From assembly GCF_006704125.1 (NCBI RefSeq), contig NZ_VIGH01000009.1, forward strand, positions 1 to 64,000: 64,000 nt of DNA. Direction: 5' to 3'. The notes under the pieces were generated by a model. The model was not told the DNA's origin and ran no database searches. It saw only the letters and a program-made list of their open reading frames with translations. Made by a program: the position numbers and the translations under genes. Each line of letters opens with the position of its first letter. Position 1 is the first letter of the stretch. Shown here in pieces: positions 37,453-45,859 of this stretch. Source of the stretch: Rhodococcus spelaei (GTDB lineage: Bacteria; Actinomycetota; Actinomycetes; Mycobacteriales; Mycobacteriaceae).

Positions 37453-38244
37453 ATGATCGACCCCGTGGGCTTTCCGACGGGTGTGCGCGTGACCGGCACG
37501 GTCGCGGCGGTTCTGCTCGCCGCGACCGTGGCGGCAGCCGGTCCGCCGGTCGCCTCGGCGGGGCCGGCGGCCCACGCGGCCGACCCCGACCCGCGGGTCG
37601 GTGCGCTGTTCGTCGCGAACACCCCGATGCACTTCTGCAGCGGAGCGGTCCTCGACAGCGCGGGCGGCGACCTCGTGGTGACCGCCGCGCACTGCCTCGC
37701 GGGCACCGGCGCCGGGGTCAGCTTCGTGCCCGGCTTCGACCGCGGCGTCTCGCCGTTCGGCGAGTGGGCGGTGACGCAGGTGTACCTCGACCCGCGGTGG
37801 ATCGCCACACAGGATCCCCGCAGCGACTACGCGGTGCTCCGGGTCCGACGCATCGACGCGACCTCCGTGGCCGGGGTGGCGACGGTGGTCGGGGGAGGGC
37901 TCCCGATGACGGTCGCGCCGGCTGTCGGCGCGGGCGTCACCGTGACCGGCTATCCCACCGGCGACGACCGGCCGGTCGCGTGTACCGGCGGGGTCACGTC
38001 GACCACAGGCTTCCCGACCCTGGCCTGCGACGGCCTGCGGGGCGGCACCAGCGGGGCGCCGTGGGTGGGTCCGGCGGGAGTCGGTGCGGTGGTCGGCGGC
38101 CTCGAACAGGGCGGCTGCACCGACTCGGTGTCCTACTCGTCCGAGTTCGGGGCCGATGCGCTGGCGCTGGTTCGACGGGCGGACGGCGGTGAGCCGGGGG
38201 ACGTCGCGCCGGTCGCGTTAGCGGGTCTGTGCACCGGGTCGTGA
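37453..38244 (+). CDS. Secreted trypsin-like serine protease
   Basis: A 263-residue chymotrypsin-fold protease. A signal peptide covers about 1-42, with a hydrophobic core and Ala-x-Ala near VASAGPAAHAA. The catalytic triad is visible as His in TAAHCLAG, Asp in RSDYAVL and Ser in GGTSGAPW. It probably acts in the cell wall or outside. It lies between the GMC oxidoreductase and guaA with short gaps, and no terminator separates it from either. Confidence 0.87.
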   Translation: MIDPVGFPTGVRVTGTVAAVLLAATVAAAGPPVASAGPAAHAADPDPRVGALFVANTPMHFCSGAVLDSAGGDLVVTAAHCLAGTGAGVSFVPGFDRGVSPFGEWAVTQVYLDPRWIATQDPRSDYAVLRVRRIDATSVAGVATVVGGGLPMTVAPAVGAGVTVTGYPTGDDRPVACTGGVTSTTGFPTLACDGLRGGTSGAPWVGPAGVGAVVGGLEQGGCTDSVSYSSEFGADALALVRRADGGEPGDVAPVALAGLCTGS

Positions 38245-38299
38245 CGGCCGGTCCGCGGGCTGTGCGAGGCGCCGGAGCTGGGCAGATTAGACTGGTCGG

Positions 38300-39889
38300 G
38301 TGGCAGACACCCAGCATTCCGGCCCCTCGCAGCAAAATCCCGTCCTCGTCGTCGATTTCGGTGCGCAGTACGCGCAGCTGATCGCGCGCCGGGTGCGGGA
38401 GGCCAGCGTCTACTCGGAGGTGGTGCCGCACACGGCGACCGTCGAGGAGATCGTGGCTCGTAAGCCGGCGGCGGTGATCCTGTCCGGCGGGCCGTCCAGC
38501 GTGTACGCGGACGGCGCCCCGCAGCTCGACGCCCGACTGTTCGACCACGACATCCCGGTGTTCGGCATCTGCTACGGCTTCCAGGCGATGGCGGGGGCGC
38601 TCGGCGGCACCGTCACGCACACCGGCACCCGCGAGTACGGCCGCACTCAGCTCAGCGTGGACGGCGGCGTCCTGCATGAGGGTCTCCCGGCGACGCAGCC
38701 GGTGTGGATGAGCCACGGCGACGCCGTCACCGACGCCCCGCACGGCTTCGAGGTCACCGCGACCAGTGCGGGCGCGCCGGTCGCGGCGTTCGAGGACCGG
38801 GCCCGCCGGCTCGCGGGCGTCCAGTACCACCCGGAGGTGCTGCACTCCCCGCACGGCCAGCAGGTGCTGACCCGGTTCCTGCGCGAGATCGCCGGCATCG
38901 CCCCGACCTGGACCGCCGCGAACATCGCCGACGCGCTGATCGAGCAGGTCCGCGAGCAGGTGGGCGAGAAGGGTCAGGCGATCTGCGGTCTGTCCGGTGG
39001 TGTCGACTCCGCGGTCGCCGCGGCCCTGGTGCAGCGCGCCATCGGCGACCGGCTGACCTGTGTGTTCGTCGACCACGGCCTGCTTCGGGCGGGGGAGCGC
39101 GAGCAGGTCCAGCAGGACTTCGTCGCGTCGACCGGCGCCAAGCTGATCACCGTCGACGCGGTCGACACCTTCCTCGGCGAACTGGACGGTGTCTCCGACC
39201 CCGAGACCAAGCGCAAGATCATCGGACGTGAGTTCATCCGCAGCTTCGAGGGCGCGGTGTCCGAGGTGCTCGGTGAGTCCGCGGCGCACGGCGAGGCAGT
39301 CGAGTTCCTCGTCCAGGGCACGCTGTACCCGGACGTGGTCGAGTCGGGCGGCGGCACCGGAACCGCGAACATCAAGAGCCACCACAACGTCGGTGGCCTG
39401 CCCGAGGATCTGCAGTTCTCGCTCGTGGAGCCGCTGCGGCTGCTGTTCAAGGACGAGGTCCGCGCCGTCGGACGGGCGCTCGGGCTGCCCGAGGAAATCG
39501 TTGCGCGCCAGCCCTTCCCGGGGCCGGGCCTGGCGATCCGCATCGTCGGCAGCGTCAACCAGGAGCGTCTGACGCTGCTGCGTCAGGCGGACGCGATCGC
39601 CCGCGAGGAGCTCACCGCGGCCGGTCTCGACGGCCAGATCTGGCAGTGTCCCGTGGTGCTGCTCGCCGACGTGCGCAGCGTCGGCGTGCAGGGTGACGGC
39701 CGCACCTACGGCCACCCGATCGTGCTGCGTCCGGTCTCCTCCGAGGACGCGATGACCGCGGACTGGACCCGACTGCCCTACGACGTGCTGGAGCGGATCT
39801 CCACCCGCATCACCAACGAGGTGCCCGACGTCAACCGTGTCGTCCTCGACGTCACGAGCAAGCCGCCGGGAACCATCGAGTGGGAGTAG
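38300..39889 (+). CDS. guaA: GMP synthase (glutamine-hydrolysing)
   Basis: A 529-residue GMP synthase that aminates XMP to GMP. The N-terminal class I amidotransferase has Cys91 in GICYGFQAM, with His and Glu in YHPEVLHS. The ATP pyrophosphatase domain has the P-loop [12 protein letters not shown]. The C-terminal dimerisation domain has [13 protein letters not shown] and ends KPPGTIEWE. The GTG at 38300 gives a normal length. It completes the IMP-to-GMP pathway begun by guaB2. Confidence 0.98.
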   Translation: MADTQHSGPSQQNPVLVVDFGAQYAQLIARRVREASVYSEVVPHTATVEEIVARKPAAVILSGGPSSVYADGAPQLDARLFDHDIPVFGICYGFQAMAGALGGTVTHTGTREYGRTQLSVDGGVLHEGLPATQPVWMSHGDAVTDAPHGFEVTATSAGAPVAAFEDRARRLAGVQYHPEVLHSPHGQQVLTRFLREIAGIAPTWTAANIADALIEQVREQVGEKGQAICGLSGGVDSAVAAALVQRAIGDRLTCVFVDHGLLRAGEREQVQQDFVASTGAKLITVDAVDTFLGELDGVSDPETKRKIIGREFIRSFEGAVSEVLGESAAHGEAVEFLVQGTLYPDVVESGGGTGTANIKSHHNVGGLPEDLQFSLVEPLRLLFKDEVRAVGRALGLPEEIVARQPFPGPGLAIRIVGSVNQERLTLLRQADAIAREELTAAGLDGQIWQCPVVLLADVRSVGVQGDGRTYGHPIVLRPVSSEDAMTADWTRLPYDVLERISTRITNEVPDVNRVVLDVTSKPPGTIEWE

Positions 39890-40001
39890 GGCGGGCGGTT
39901 TCGACCGTTATGTCCTGACGGCGGAGCGGTTGTCGGACATTCCCAGCAGATTCGCAGGAAGGCCCCAGGGTCACTGCCGGGGAGCGTGACTCAATGGCGG
40001 G

Positions 40002-42002
40002 GTGACCCAGACCCGCGAAGAGTTGACCGACCCGACGACCGCCGCCGTACCGGGGCCCGCCGATCGGATCGCCGCGCCCGCGGGCAGTCGACCGGCGACC
40101 CGCCCGGAGCGGATCGGGTTGGCGGCGCTGCTCGTCGGCACCGCGGTGGCCTACCTGTGGAACATCACCGTCAACGGCATGGGCAACTCCTTCTACGCCG
40201 CCGCGGCGCAGGCCGGTTCGCGGAGTTGGAAGGCACTACTGTTCGGTTCGCTCGACAGCGCCAACTTCATCACCGTCGACAAGCCGCCGGTCTCCCAGTG
40301 GGTGATGGGACTGTCCGGGCAGATCTTCGGCTTCAGCAGCGCCGGCATGCTGATCCCACAGGCCCTGATGGCGGTCGCGTCGGTCGCGCTGCTCTACTGC
40401 GCGGTCGGAAGGATCAGCGGTCGCGGTGCGGGCCTGCTGGCCGGAGCGGCGCTGGCGTTGACTCCGGTTGCGGCACTGATGTTCCGGTTCAACAACCCGG
40501 ACGCGGTGATGGTGCTGCTGATGACGGCGGGCGCCTACTGTGCAGTCCGGTCACTGGACCGGGCGAGTGCGCGGTGGATCGCGTTGGCCGGTGTGGCGTT
40601 GGGTTTCGCCTTCCTCGCCAAGATGCTCGAGGGTCTGATGGTCATGCCGGCGTTGGCGCTCGCCTTCCTGGTCGCCGCGCCGACGTCGTTGCGCGCACGC
40701 CTGCTGCGTCTGCTCGGCGCGCTCGCGGCCTTTCTCGTCTCGTCCGGGTGGTTCGTCGTATTGACGTTGCTGTGGCCGGCGGGTTCGCGGCCGTATCTCG
40801 CCGGGTCGACCGACGACAACTTCATGAACCTGGTGCTGGGCTACAACGGTTTCGCGCGGGTTCTCGGCCGCAACCACCCCGGCGGCAGCCAGCCGGCCGA
40901 TGCCGCGACTACCGGAACTGCCGGGCACGGCGGCGGATTCGGCGGGTTCGGCGGTCAGACGCGGGGCCTGGGCCGGTTGTTCGGCGGCGAGTTCGGTTAC
41001 GAGATCGGGTGGCTGATCCCGGCCGCCCTGCTGGCGACGGTGCTGGTGATGGTGGCACGGTGGCGCGCCCCGCGCACCGACCTCGTCCGCGCGGGGGCGA
41101 TCGTCTTTGGCGGCTGGCTGCTGGTGGACGGCCTCGTGTTGAGCTACATGAGCGGCACCATCCACCCGTACTACTGTCTCTCGCTCGCACCTGCGGTCGC
41201 GGGCATGTTCGCGATCGGTGTGCACGAGATGTGGACAAGGTGGACAACGTGGTTCGGCCGGTCGGGGCTCGCGGGCATCATCCTCGCGGCCGGGGTGTGG
41301 AGCTTCTGGATCCTGGGCCGCAACGCGCACTGGATGCCGGCGCTACGGTGGCTGATCCTGGTCGTCTCGGTCGCGTCGGCGGCGGCGGTGCTGACCGCGT
41401 GGACCGGGCGCAGCAGGCGCTTCGGTCTGTTCGCGGTCGCGGCGGGAATGATTGCGGCACTGGCCGGTTCGGGTGCGTACACGGTCGCCACCCTCGGGCA
41501 ACCGCACACGGGTGGCAGTCCGACCGTCGGTCCCGCTGCCGCCCGGCAGTCCGGTGGATTCGGTGGGTTCGGCGGTGCGGGCCAAGCCAATCCGCAGCTG
41601 GACTCGATGCTCGCGACCACCGACACCACCTGGTCGGCCGCGGTCGACAGATCCTCGACGGCGGCGGGCCTCGAGTTGTCCAGCGACACGGCGGTGATGG
41701 CGATCGGAGGGTTCACCGGGTCGGATCCGACGCCCACCCTGGCCGAGTTCGTCAACTACGTCAAGGACCGCCAGGTGACCTACTACCTCGTGCAGAACCG
41801 CACCGGGGACGGCGGTCGTGACGCCGGCAAGCAGGGCCAGGAAGGTCAGGGGCCGGGTGGTCAGGCGCAGGCCGGTCGCGGTGGTGCACCGGGCGGGCGG
41901 GAGAGCGCCCACAAGGACGTCGCGGACTGGGTGGCGGCCCACTTCACCCCGGTCACCGTCGGATCGACGACCGTCTACGACCTCTCCGGATACCGGGGCT
42001 GA
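40002..42002 (+). CDS. GT39-family membrane glycosyltransferase (ArnT/PMT-like)
   Basis: A 666-residue polytopic protein. It has the family features of an acidic residue in the first external loop (NSFYAAAAQAGSRSW region), the VDKPPVSQW motif and about 11-12 hydrophobic helices. Two Gly/Phe-rich inserts (GGGFGGFGG near 310 and GGFGGFGG near 520) and a Gly/Gln-rich segment near 610 interrupt the external domain. Such enzymes move sugars from polyprenyl phosphate carriers to lipids or proteins. The GTG has a weak ribosome site. It probably works in cell-envelope glycan assembly; the acceptor is unknown. Confidence 0.85.
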   Translation: MTQTREELTDPTTAAVPGPADRIAAPAGSRPATRPERIGLAALLVGTAVAYLWNITVNGMGNSFYAAAAQAGSRSWKALLFGSLDSANFITVDKPPVSQWVMGLSGQIFGFSSAGMLIPQALMAVASVALLYCAVGRISGRGAGLLAGAALALTPVAALMFRFNNPDAVMVLLMTAGAYCAVRSLDRASARWIALAGVALGFAFLAKMLEGLMVMPALALAFLVAAPTSLRARLLRLLGALAAFLVSSGWFVVLTLLWPAGSRPYLAGSTDDNFMNLVLGYNGFARVLGRNHPGGSQPADAATTGTAGHGGGFGGFGGQTRGLGRLFGGEFGYEIGWLIPAALLATVLVMVARWRAPRTDLVRAGAIVFGGWLLVDGLVLSYMSGTIHPYYCLSLAPAVAGMFAIGVHEMWTRWTTWFGRSGLAGIILAAGVWSFWILGRNAHWMPALRWLILVVSVASAAAVLTAWTGRSRRFGLFAVAAGMIAALAGSGAYTVATLGQPHTGGSPTVGPAAARQSGGFGGFGGAGQANPQLDSMLATTDTTWSAAVDRSSTAAGLELSSDTAVMAIGGFTGSDPTPTLAEFVNYVKDRQVTYYLVQNRTGDGGRDAGKQGQEGQGPGGQAQAGRGGAPGGRESAHKDVADWVAAHFTPVTVGSTTVYDLSGYRG

Positions 42003-42225
42003 GTCGGCAACCCCCGATTCACAGCGAACTGTCAGCTCGGTCGGCTCTGGTCAGGAGTTGACTGGAGTCAGGCGTGGCGCACCGACGACGCGTGACGTCG
42101 ACAACCGCAGAAGAGCCGTCGGAGTACGGAACTGGGCTCGGAGCGAACGGACTGCACCTGCGATCAGATGTAATTGACGACACTCCTCGCCGCAGTCACC
42201 TCGGCGGCACGAGGAAGGTGTGACG

Positions 42226-42600
42226 ATGAACGAGAAATGCGGAATGCACGGTTCGCGCCGGGTGATTGTCAGGTTGGCCGTCGCGGGCGCGATCGTCGTG
42301 ATCCCGATGGTGGCGGCTGTGGGTCCGGCGTTGGCTTCGACGGTGACGCCGGCGCCGCTGCCGGCGGTGCAGGTCGACGGGCACGGCGGGAACTGGAACA
42401 ACAACTGGGGTCATGGCCGCGGCGACGATCGCGACGGGAACCGCGACGGGAACCGCAACTGGAACAACAACTGGAACAACAACTGGAACAACAACTGGAA
42501 TCGGAACTGGAACAACAATCAGAACAACAACTACAACTACAACTACAACCAGAATCAGAACCCGTTCGGCGGGCTGTTCAGCCTGTTCGGCAGCTCGTAG
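42226..42600 (+). CDS. Secreted Asn-rich repeat protein
   Basis: A 124-residue protein. A signal peptide (about 1-38: basic start, hydrophobic VRLAVAGAIVVIPMVAAVG, cleavage near ALAST) precedes a mature part dominated by Asn, Trp, Gly, Tyr and Gln. It contains five near-identical NWNN-type tetrapeptide units and a short YNYNYNQNQN run, and ends with hydrophobic FGGLFSLFG. The ATG at 42226 is 7 bp from GAGGAAGG; the GTG two codons upstream is too close to it. I do not recognise a family. The composition suggests an aggregating or amyloid-like wall protein. Confidence 0.7.
   Translation: MNEKCGMHGSRRVIVRLAVAGAIVVIPMVAAVGPALASTVTPAPLPAVQVDGHGGNWNNNWGHGRGDDRDGNRDGNRNWNNNWNNNWNNNWNRNWNNNQNNNYNYNYNQNQNPFGGLFSLFGSS
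42457..42516 (+). repeat. Five 12-bp tandem repeats (AACTGGAACAAC)
   Basis: Units begin at 42457, 42469, 42481, 42493 and 42505. Four are identical and the fourth (AACTGGAATCGG) varies. They encode the NWNN units of the secreted Asn-rich protein and could expand or contract by slippage. Confidence 0.85.
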
Positions 42601-42650
42601 TCTTCGGGCACGCACGTCCTCGCCGACATCCCAGGTCGGGATGACGGTGG

Positions 42651-44054
42651 TTACGCAGCCGCGCCCGGCACCCCGATCCTGGTGGCCAGCCACGGCAGGC
42701 CGTCGTTGAACGCCTGGGCGGCGAACTGCCAGGTGTGCCCGCCCGCTCCGGTGTGTACCGCGCAGCTCACCTGCTGGGCGGTCGCGGCCGCGCACAAGGC
42801 ATCGGCGGCACCCTTCTCGTCGTTGTCCGGGGTGCCGTCGCGTCCGCCGTACCCGCTGCCCGCGGTGTCGGACGGGGGCGGTCGGTTGCCGGCCTGCCCC
42901 GGGTCGGCGGTGTGCGCCGCGTTGCCCCGCCGCGGTGAGGCCGAGGTGTCCTCGAACAGTCCGGATACCCCGGTGTAGGGGCCGTGCGCGGCCATGACGG
43001 TGGTCGGGTCGAACCTGGCCCACTGCGCGGAGTTTCCGCCGTACAGCCGGTCGACGGTCTGCTCCTTGGTCCCGGACGTCGGTCCGAGGTCGCCCGCGAT
43101 GTCGACGAAGCTGCCGAACAGGTCCGGGTGCATCACCGTGAGGTCGACGGCGCAGGTGCCGCCCATCGACCAGCCGATGACGCCCCAGTTCGAGGGGCTC
43201 GCGGAGGCGCCGAAGGTCGACACCACGTACGGCCGGACGTCTGCGGTGAGATGGTCGGCCGAGTTTCCGCGGGGGCCGTCGACGCATTCGGTGTCGTTGT
43301 TGAAGCTGCCGCCTGCATCGACGAACACCAGGATCGGTGCCTGGCCGCCGTGGCTGTTCGCGTAGGCGTCCACCGTCGTCGTGATGTTGCCGCTGCGCAT
43401 CCAGTCGGCGGGGGTGTTGAACTCGCCGGCGATCATCATCGCGGCGGGCAGGGTGGGCGGGGTTGGGCCGGCGAACCAGGAGGGCGGCAGGTAGACGTAC
43501 TCGGTGCGGTGGGCGAAGCCGCTCGAGGTGTCCGGAATGTCCACGGGCACCACCTTTCCCGTGGACATCGAGGTGCCGCGCAGCCCCGGCAGTTCGTCGG
43601 CGGACACCTGATCCGGCAGTGGACCCGAGGTGACTGCGCCCCAGGCGGCCGCGACGGTCGGGTAGTAGCCGACCCACTGGTTGAGCACCAGTCCGACGCA
43701 CAGCAGGCTCAGCGGTATCGCGATCACCGACAGGCCGCGGCGCCACCACCGACTGCCCCGCCAGCCGATCACCGCCAGCGCTACCGCGGCCACGAATACG
43801 GCCACCCAGATCCACAATGCGCCGGGGGCCGGATCGGAGGACAGGCCCTGCGAATCCATGTACCAGTGCGCGATCAGTGCGCCCAGCGTGCCGACCGCGA
43901 CGCAGACCGGCACCCAGAGCAGCCGCCAGCGGGCGCTGCGCCAACCGACGACCGCGATCACGGCCGCGACGGTGACGATCTCGGCGGTCAGTGGCAGCCA
44001 ACCGCCGAGCAGTGACACACCGTGGTGATAGCTTCCGGTGGCATTGAAATTCAC
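42651..44054 (-). CDS. Membrane-anchored esterase (mycolyltransferase/esterase-D-like fold)
   Basis: A 467-residue protein. Four N-terminal transmembrane helices (about 15-35, 40-60, 78-95 and 103-123) are followed by an alpha/beta-hydrolase domain facing outside. The domain shows YVYLPPSWF, VFVDAGGSFNND, the nucleophile elbow GWSMGGT and a C-terminal His in GAGGHTWQF. The fold resembles antigen-85-like mycolyltransferases and esterase D. A role in trehalose-mycolate or envelope-lipid transfer is possible. The GTG at 44054 lacks a clear ribosome site, and another GTG lies 12 codons downstream. It converges on the Asn-rich gene. Confidence 0.8.
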   Translation of the reverse strand: MNFNATGSYHHGVSLLGGWLPLTAEIVTVAAVIAVVGWRSARWRLLWVPVCVAVGTLGALIAHWYMDSQGLSSDPAPGALWIWVAVFVAAVALAVIGWRGSRWWRRGLSVIAIPLSLLCVGLVLNQWVGYYPTVAAAWGAVTSGPLPDQVSADELPGLRGTSMSTGKVVPVDIPDTSSGFAHRTEYVYLPPSWFAGPTPPTLPAAMMIAGEFNTPADWMRSGNITTTVDAYANSHGGQAPILVFVDAGGSFNNDTECVDGPRGNSADHLTADVRPYVVSTFGASASPSNWGVIGWSMGGTCAVDLTVMHPDLFGSFVDIAGDLGPTSGTKEQTVDRLYGGNSAQWARFDPTTVMAAHGPYTGVSGLFEDTSASPRRGNAAHTADPGQAGNRPPPSDTAGSGYGGRDGTPDNDEKGAADALCAAATAQQVSCAVHTGAGGHTWQFAAQAFNDGLPWLATRIGVPGAAA

Positions 44055-44190
44055 GCGGCCAGTCTGCGGGCATTGCCTGTGAGGTCGCTGTGTGGATCGA
44101 CAACTTTCTGCCAGCCGACGCCCAGGTTGGCGGAGTTCAATGAGTGACGAGTACCGATTCGACGAGATCGCGCGCGAGAGGAGGACGACG

Positions 44191-44730
44191 ATGAGCCATG
44201 CGGTACGCACGGCGGCCGCCGACACAGCGCCCACCGACTACGACGAACTGGACGGCGCCGCAACCGCGGCGGCTGCCGGGGACCGGGACGCGACCGCCCG
44301 ACTGGTCGCGCTCCTCCTGCCACTGGTGACGCGACTGTGCCGTGCCGAGTTCGGCCGGGGGAGCGGTTCGGACGACCTCGCCGCGGGCCTGTGCCCCGCG
44401 GTGGCGGCTGCCGTCGTGGCCGCTCGTGGGCCCAGGCGAGCGGAGCGACGGGGGATGTCACCGCTCCGCGTCGCCTACGAGGCGACCGTCCAGCACCTCC
44501 AGGGGTTACGCCCGGGTGCTTCGGATGTGCTGGACGGTATTTCGCGTCGTGGACGTGAGGTGTTGACGTTGCGCCTCGCGGTCGGGTTGAGCGTGGAGCA
44601 GACCGCCGTCGCGCTGGGAATCACCGCCGGACGGGTTCGAGTCGAGCAGCATCGTGCGGTCACGGCGCTCCGCGGCGACGCGGCCGGAACCACTCAGGGC
44701 GCGGACAACTCGGCGGGGTCCACCGCGTAG
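44191..44730 (+). CDS. Degenerate SigD-like sigma-factor paralogue
   Basis: A 179-residue protein whose C-terminal part matches sigma region 4 of the SigD above: LRLAVGLSVEQTAVALGITAG then RVEQHRAVTALR. The N-terminal half aligns with SigD region 2.1-2.2 (AATAAAAGDRDATARLVALL and SDDLAAGLCPAVAAAV). The stretch that would be regions 2.3-2.4, which melt and read the -10, is replaced by an Arg-rich segment. The ATG at 44191 has a strong GAGAGGAGG. An ATG at 44140 would add 17 residues. Its 3' end overlaps the convergent kinase-like gene by 37 bp. Its ability to initiate transcription is doubtful. Confidence 0.65.
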   Translation: MSHAVRTAAADTAPTDYDELDGAATAAAAGDRDATARLVALLLPLVTRLCRAEFGRGSGSDDLAAGLCPAVAAAVVAARGPRRAERRGMSPLRVAYEATVQHLQGLRPGASDVLDGISRRGREVLTLRLAVGLSVEQTAVALGITAGRVRVEQHRAVTALRGDAAGTTQGADNSAGSTA

Positions 44731-45644
44731 TCCTCGCGTCCGCACAACGCGCGGGCAACCCACAGCGAGCGGGCCGCGTCCCCGTGTGCGCCGTCCCCGA
44801 GATAGTCGAGGTAGTTCTCGACCTCACGGGCCACCGACCACCGTCGGGACAGGTCGCGGCTCAGTCCGGCGGAGTCGGCCAGCGCGTCGCAGCGGGCCCG
44901 CAACCCGCCCGCGCCGTGGCCGTCGAGTTCTGCCAGTCGATTCCAGAGCATCGGCGCGACCGCGAACTCGGGTACGGCCAGCATCGGTTTGGGGTCGATG
45001 GCCCGCCACCCGTCGCCGTGGGCCAGCACGTTCTCGTAGTGCAGATCCGTGTGCACCAACACCTGAGGTCCGGGGGGCAGGCGGCACACCGAGACGGCCT
45101 GCTCGATCAGCCATGAAGGACAAGGCTTTCCGAGTCGGCGCCACCGGTCGGGCAGCTCGTGCGTCCAGCGGCGCGCCAGCTCGGTGAGGGTGTCGAATGC
45201 GTGGTCGCCCACGGGAGCAGGCACCGACAGCTCCCGCATCAGTTCGCCCCACTCGTGGATCGCCTGAGCCACCCGCACGTCGGCCAGACTGCGGTCGGCG
45301 TCCAGGCGTTCGAGCAGTAGCACCTGGTGCTCCGTCGCCGACCGGAGCATTCGTACCGCGCCACGACCGTCCCACCTCGACAGGGCGGCGCGTTCTGTGG
45401 CGGATTCCGGTGCCGGATACGACATCTTGAGCGCCGCGGGGGTGCGGTCGGCGAGCCGGACCGCCAGCACCACCGCGACGTAGCCGTGCCTGAACTCGGC
45501 GCCGTCCACCGTCAGCTGCCACTCGTCGAGATAGCGGGAGGTCAGGTCCGGCAGCAGTCCCAGCCACTCGTCGGCATCCGGTGCGTAGGACCGGACTCGG
45601 GCCCGGTAGGACTCCGGGACGGCCGGTATCGGCAGCGGCGGCAC
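44694..45644 (-). CDS. Aminoglycoside/hydroxyurea phosphotransferase-like protein
   Basis: A 316-residue APH-fold kinase of the aminoglycoside 6-/hydroxyurea-resistance group. The phosphotransfer loop is VLVHTDLHYENVL (Asp and Asn of HxDxxxxN), followed by AIDPKPM for the Mg-binding Asp. The N-lobe has YVAVVLAVRL and ALKMSY, with the Lys for ATP. The GTG at 45644 overlaps the stop of the upstream small membrane protein gene by one base. Its natural substrate may be a metabolite; resistance is not implied. Confidence 0.8.
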   Translation of the reverse strand: MPPLPIPAVPESYRARVRSYAPDADEWLGLLPDLTSRYLDEWQLTVDGAEFRHGYVAVVLAVRLADRTPAALKMSYPAPESATERAALSRWDGRGAVRMLRSATEHQVLLLERLDADRSLADVRVAQAIHEWGELMRELSVPAPVGDHAFDTLTELARRWTHELPDRWRRLGKPCPSWLIEQAVSVCRLPPGPQVLVHTDLHYENVLAHGDGWRAIDPKPMLAVPEFAVAPMLWNRLAELDGHGAGGLRARCDALADSAGLSRDLSRRWSVAREVENYLDYLGDGAHGDAARSLWVARALCGREDYAVDPAELSAP

Positions 45645-45859
45645 TACTTTCGACGTCCGGGGGCGAACACCAGGATCACTCCGACCACTACTGCCACGAT
45701 GACGAAGATCCACCGGAACTCGGCGCCGCCGAACGCGCTGAACCGGTCGGGCCCGATGATCGCCCAGGCGCTGATCAGCAGCGCGGTCAGTCCGCTGAGC
45801 AGCAGCAGCGCGGACGGGCGCCGGCTCGTCTTGTCGCCGAGGTCGTTGTTGTCAGCCAC
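45644..45859 (-). CDS. Small two-helix membrane protein
   Basis: A 71-residue protein with two hydrophobic helices (about 17-35 and 48-66) and a basic GRRK tail. It overlaps the PspC/LiaF-like gene upstream by 8 bp and the kinase-like gene downstream by 1 bp, so the three are probably one operon. No family recognised. It may be an accessory subunit of the PspC/LiaF-like protein. Confidence 0.7.
   Translation of the reverse strand: MADNNDLGDKTSRRPSALLLLSGLTALLISAWAIIGPDRFSAFGGAEFRWIFVIVAVVVGVILVFAPGRRK

Noticed and set aside
35590-37692. A 700-codon open frame on the minus strand opposite the ChoD-like gene
   Set aside because: Long antisense frames are expected in ~70% GC DNA. Its protein is low-complexity Arg/Gly/Asp/Val text with no domain, while the plus strand encodes an intact flavoprotein.
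40900-41600. PE_PGRS-like or phase-variable glycine repeats in the GT39 gene
   Set aside because: GGFGG inserts occur twice but are embedded in a normal polytopic glycosyltransferase and are short and not tandem at the DNA level.
42457-42516. A short CRISPR-like array or minisatellite
   Set aside because: The repeats are 12 bp with no spacers and stay in frame with a signal-peptide-bearing ORF. They are protein-coding repeats.
44694-45644. A dedicated aminoglycoside resistance gene
   Set aside because: The APH fold is clear, but such proteins are common chromosomal kinases of unknown substrate. Context (a PspC/LiaF-like operon) does not support a resistance call.
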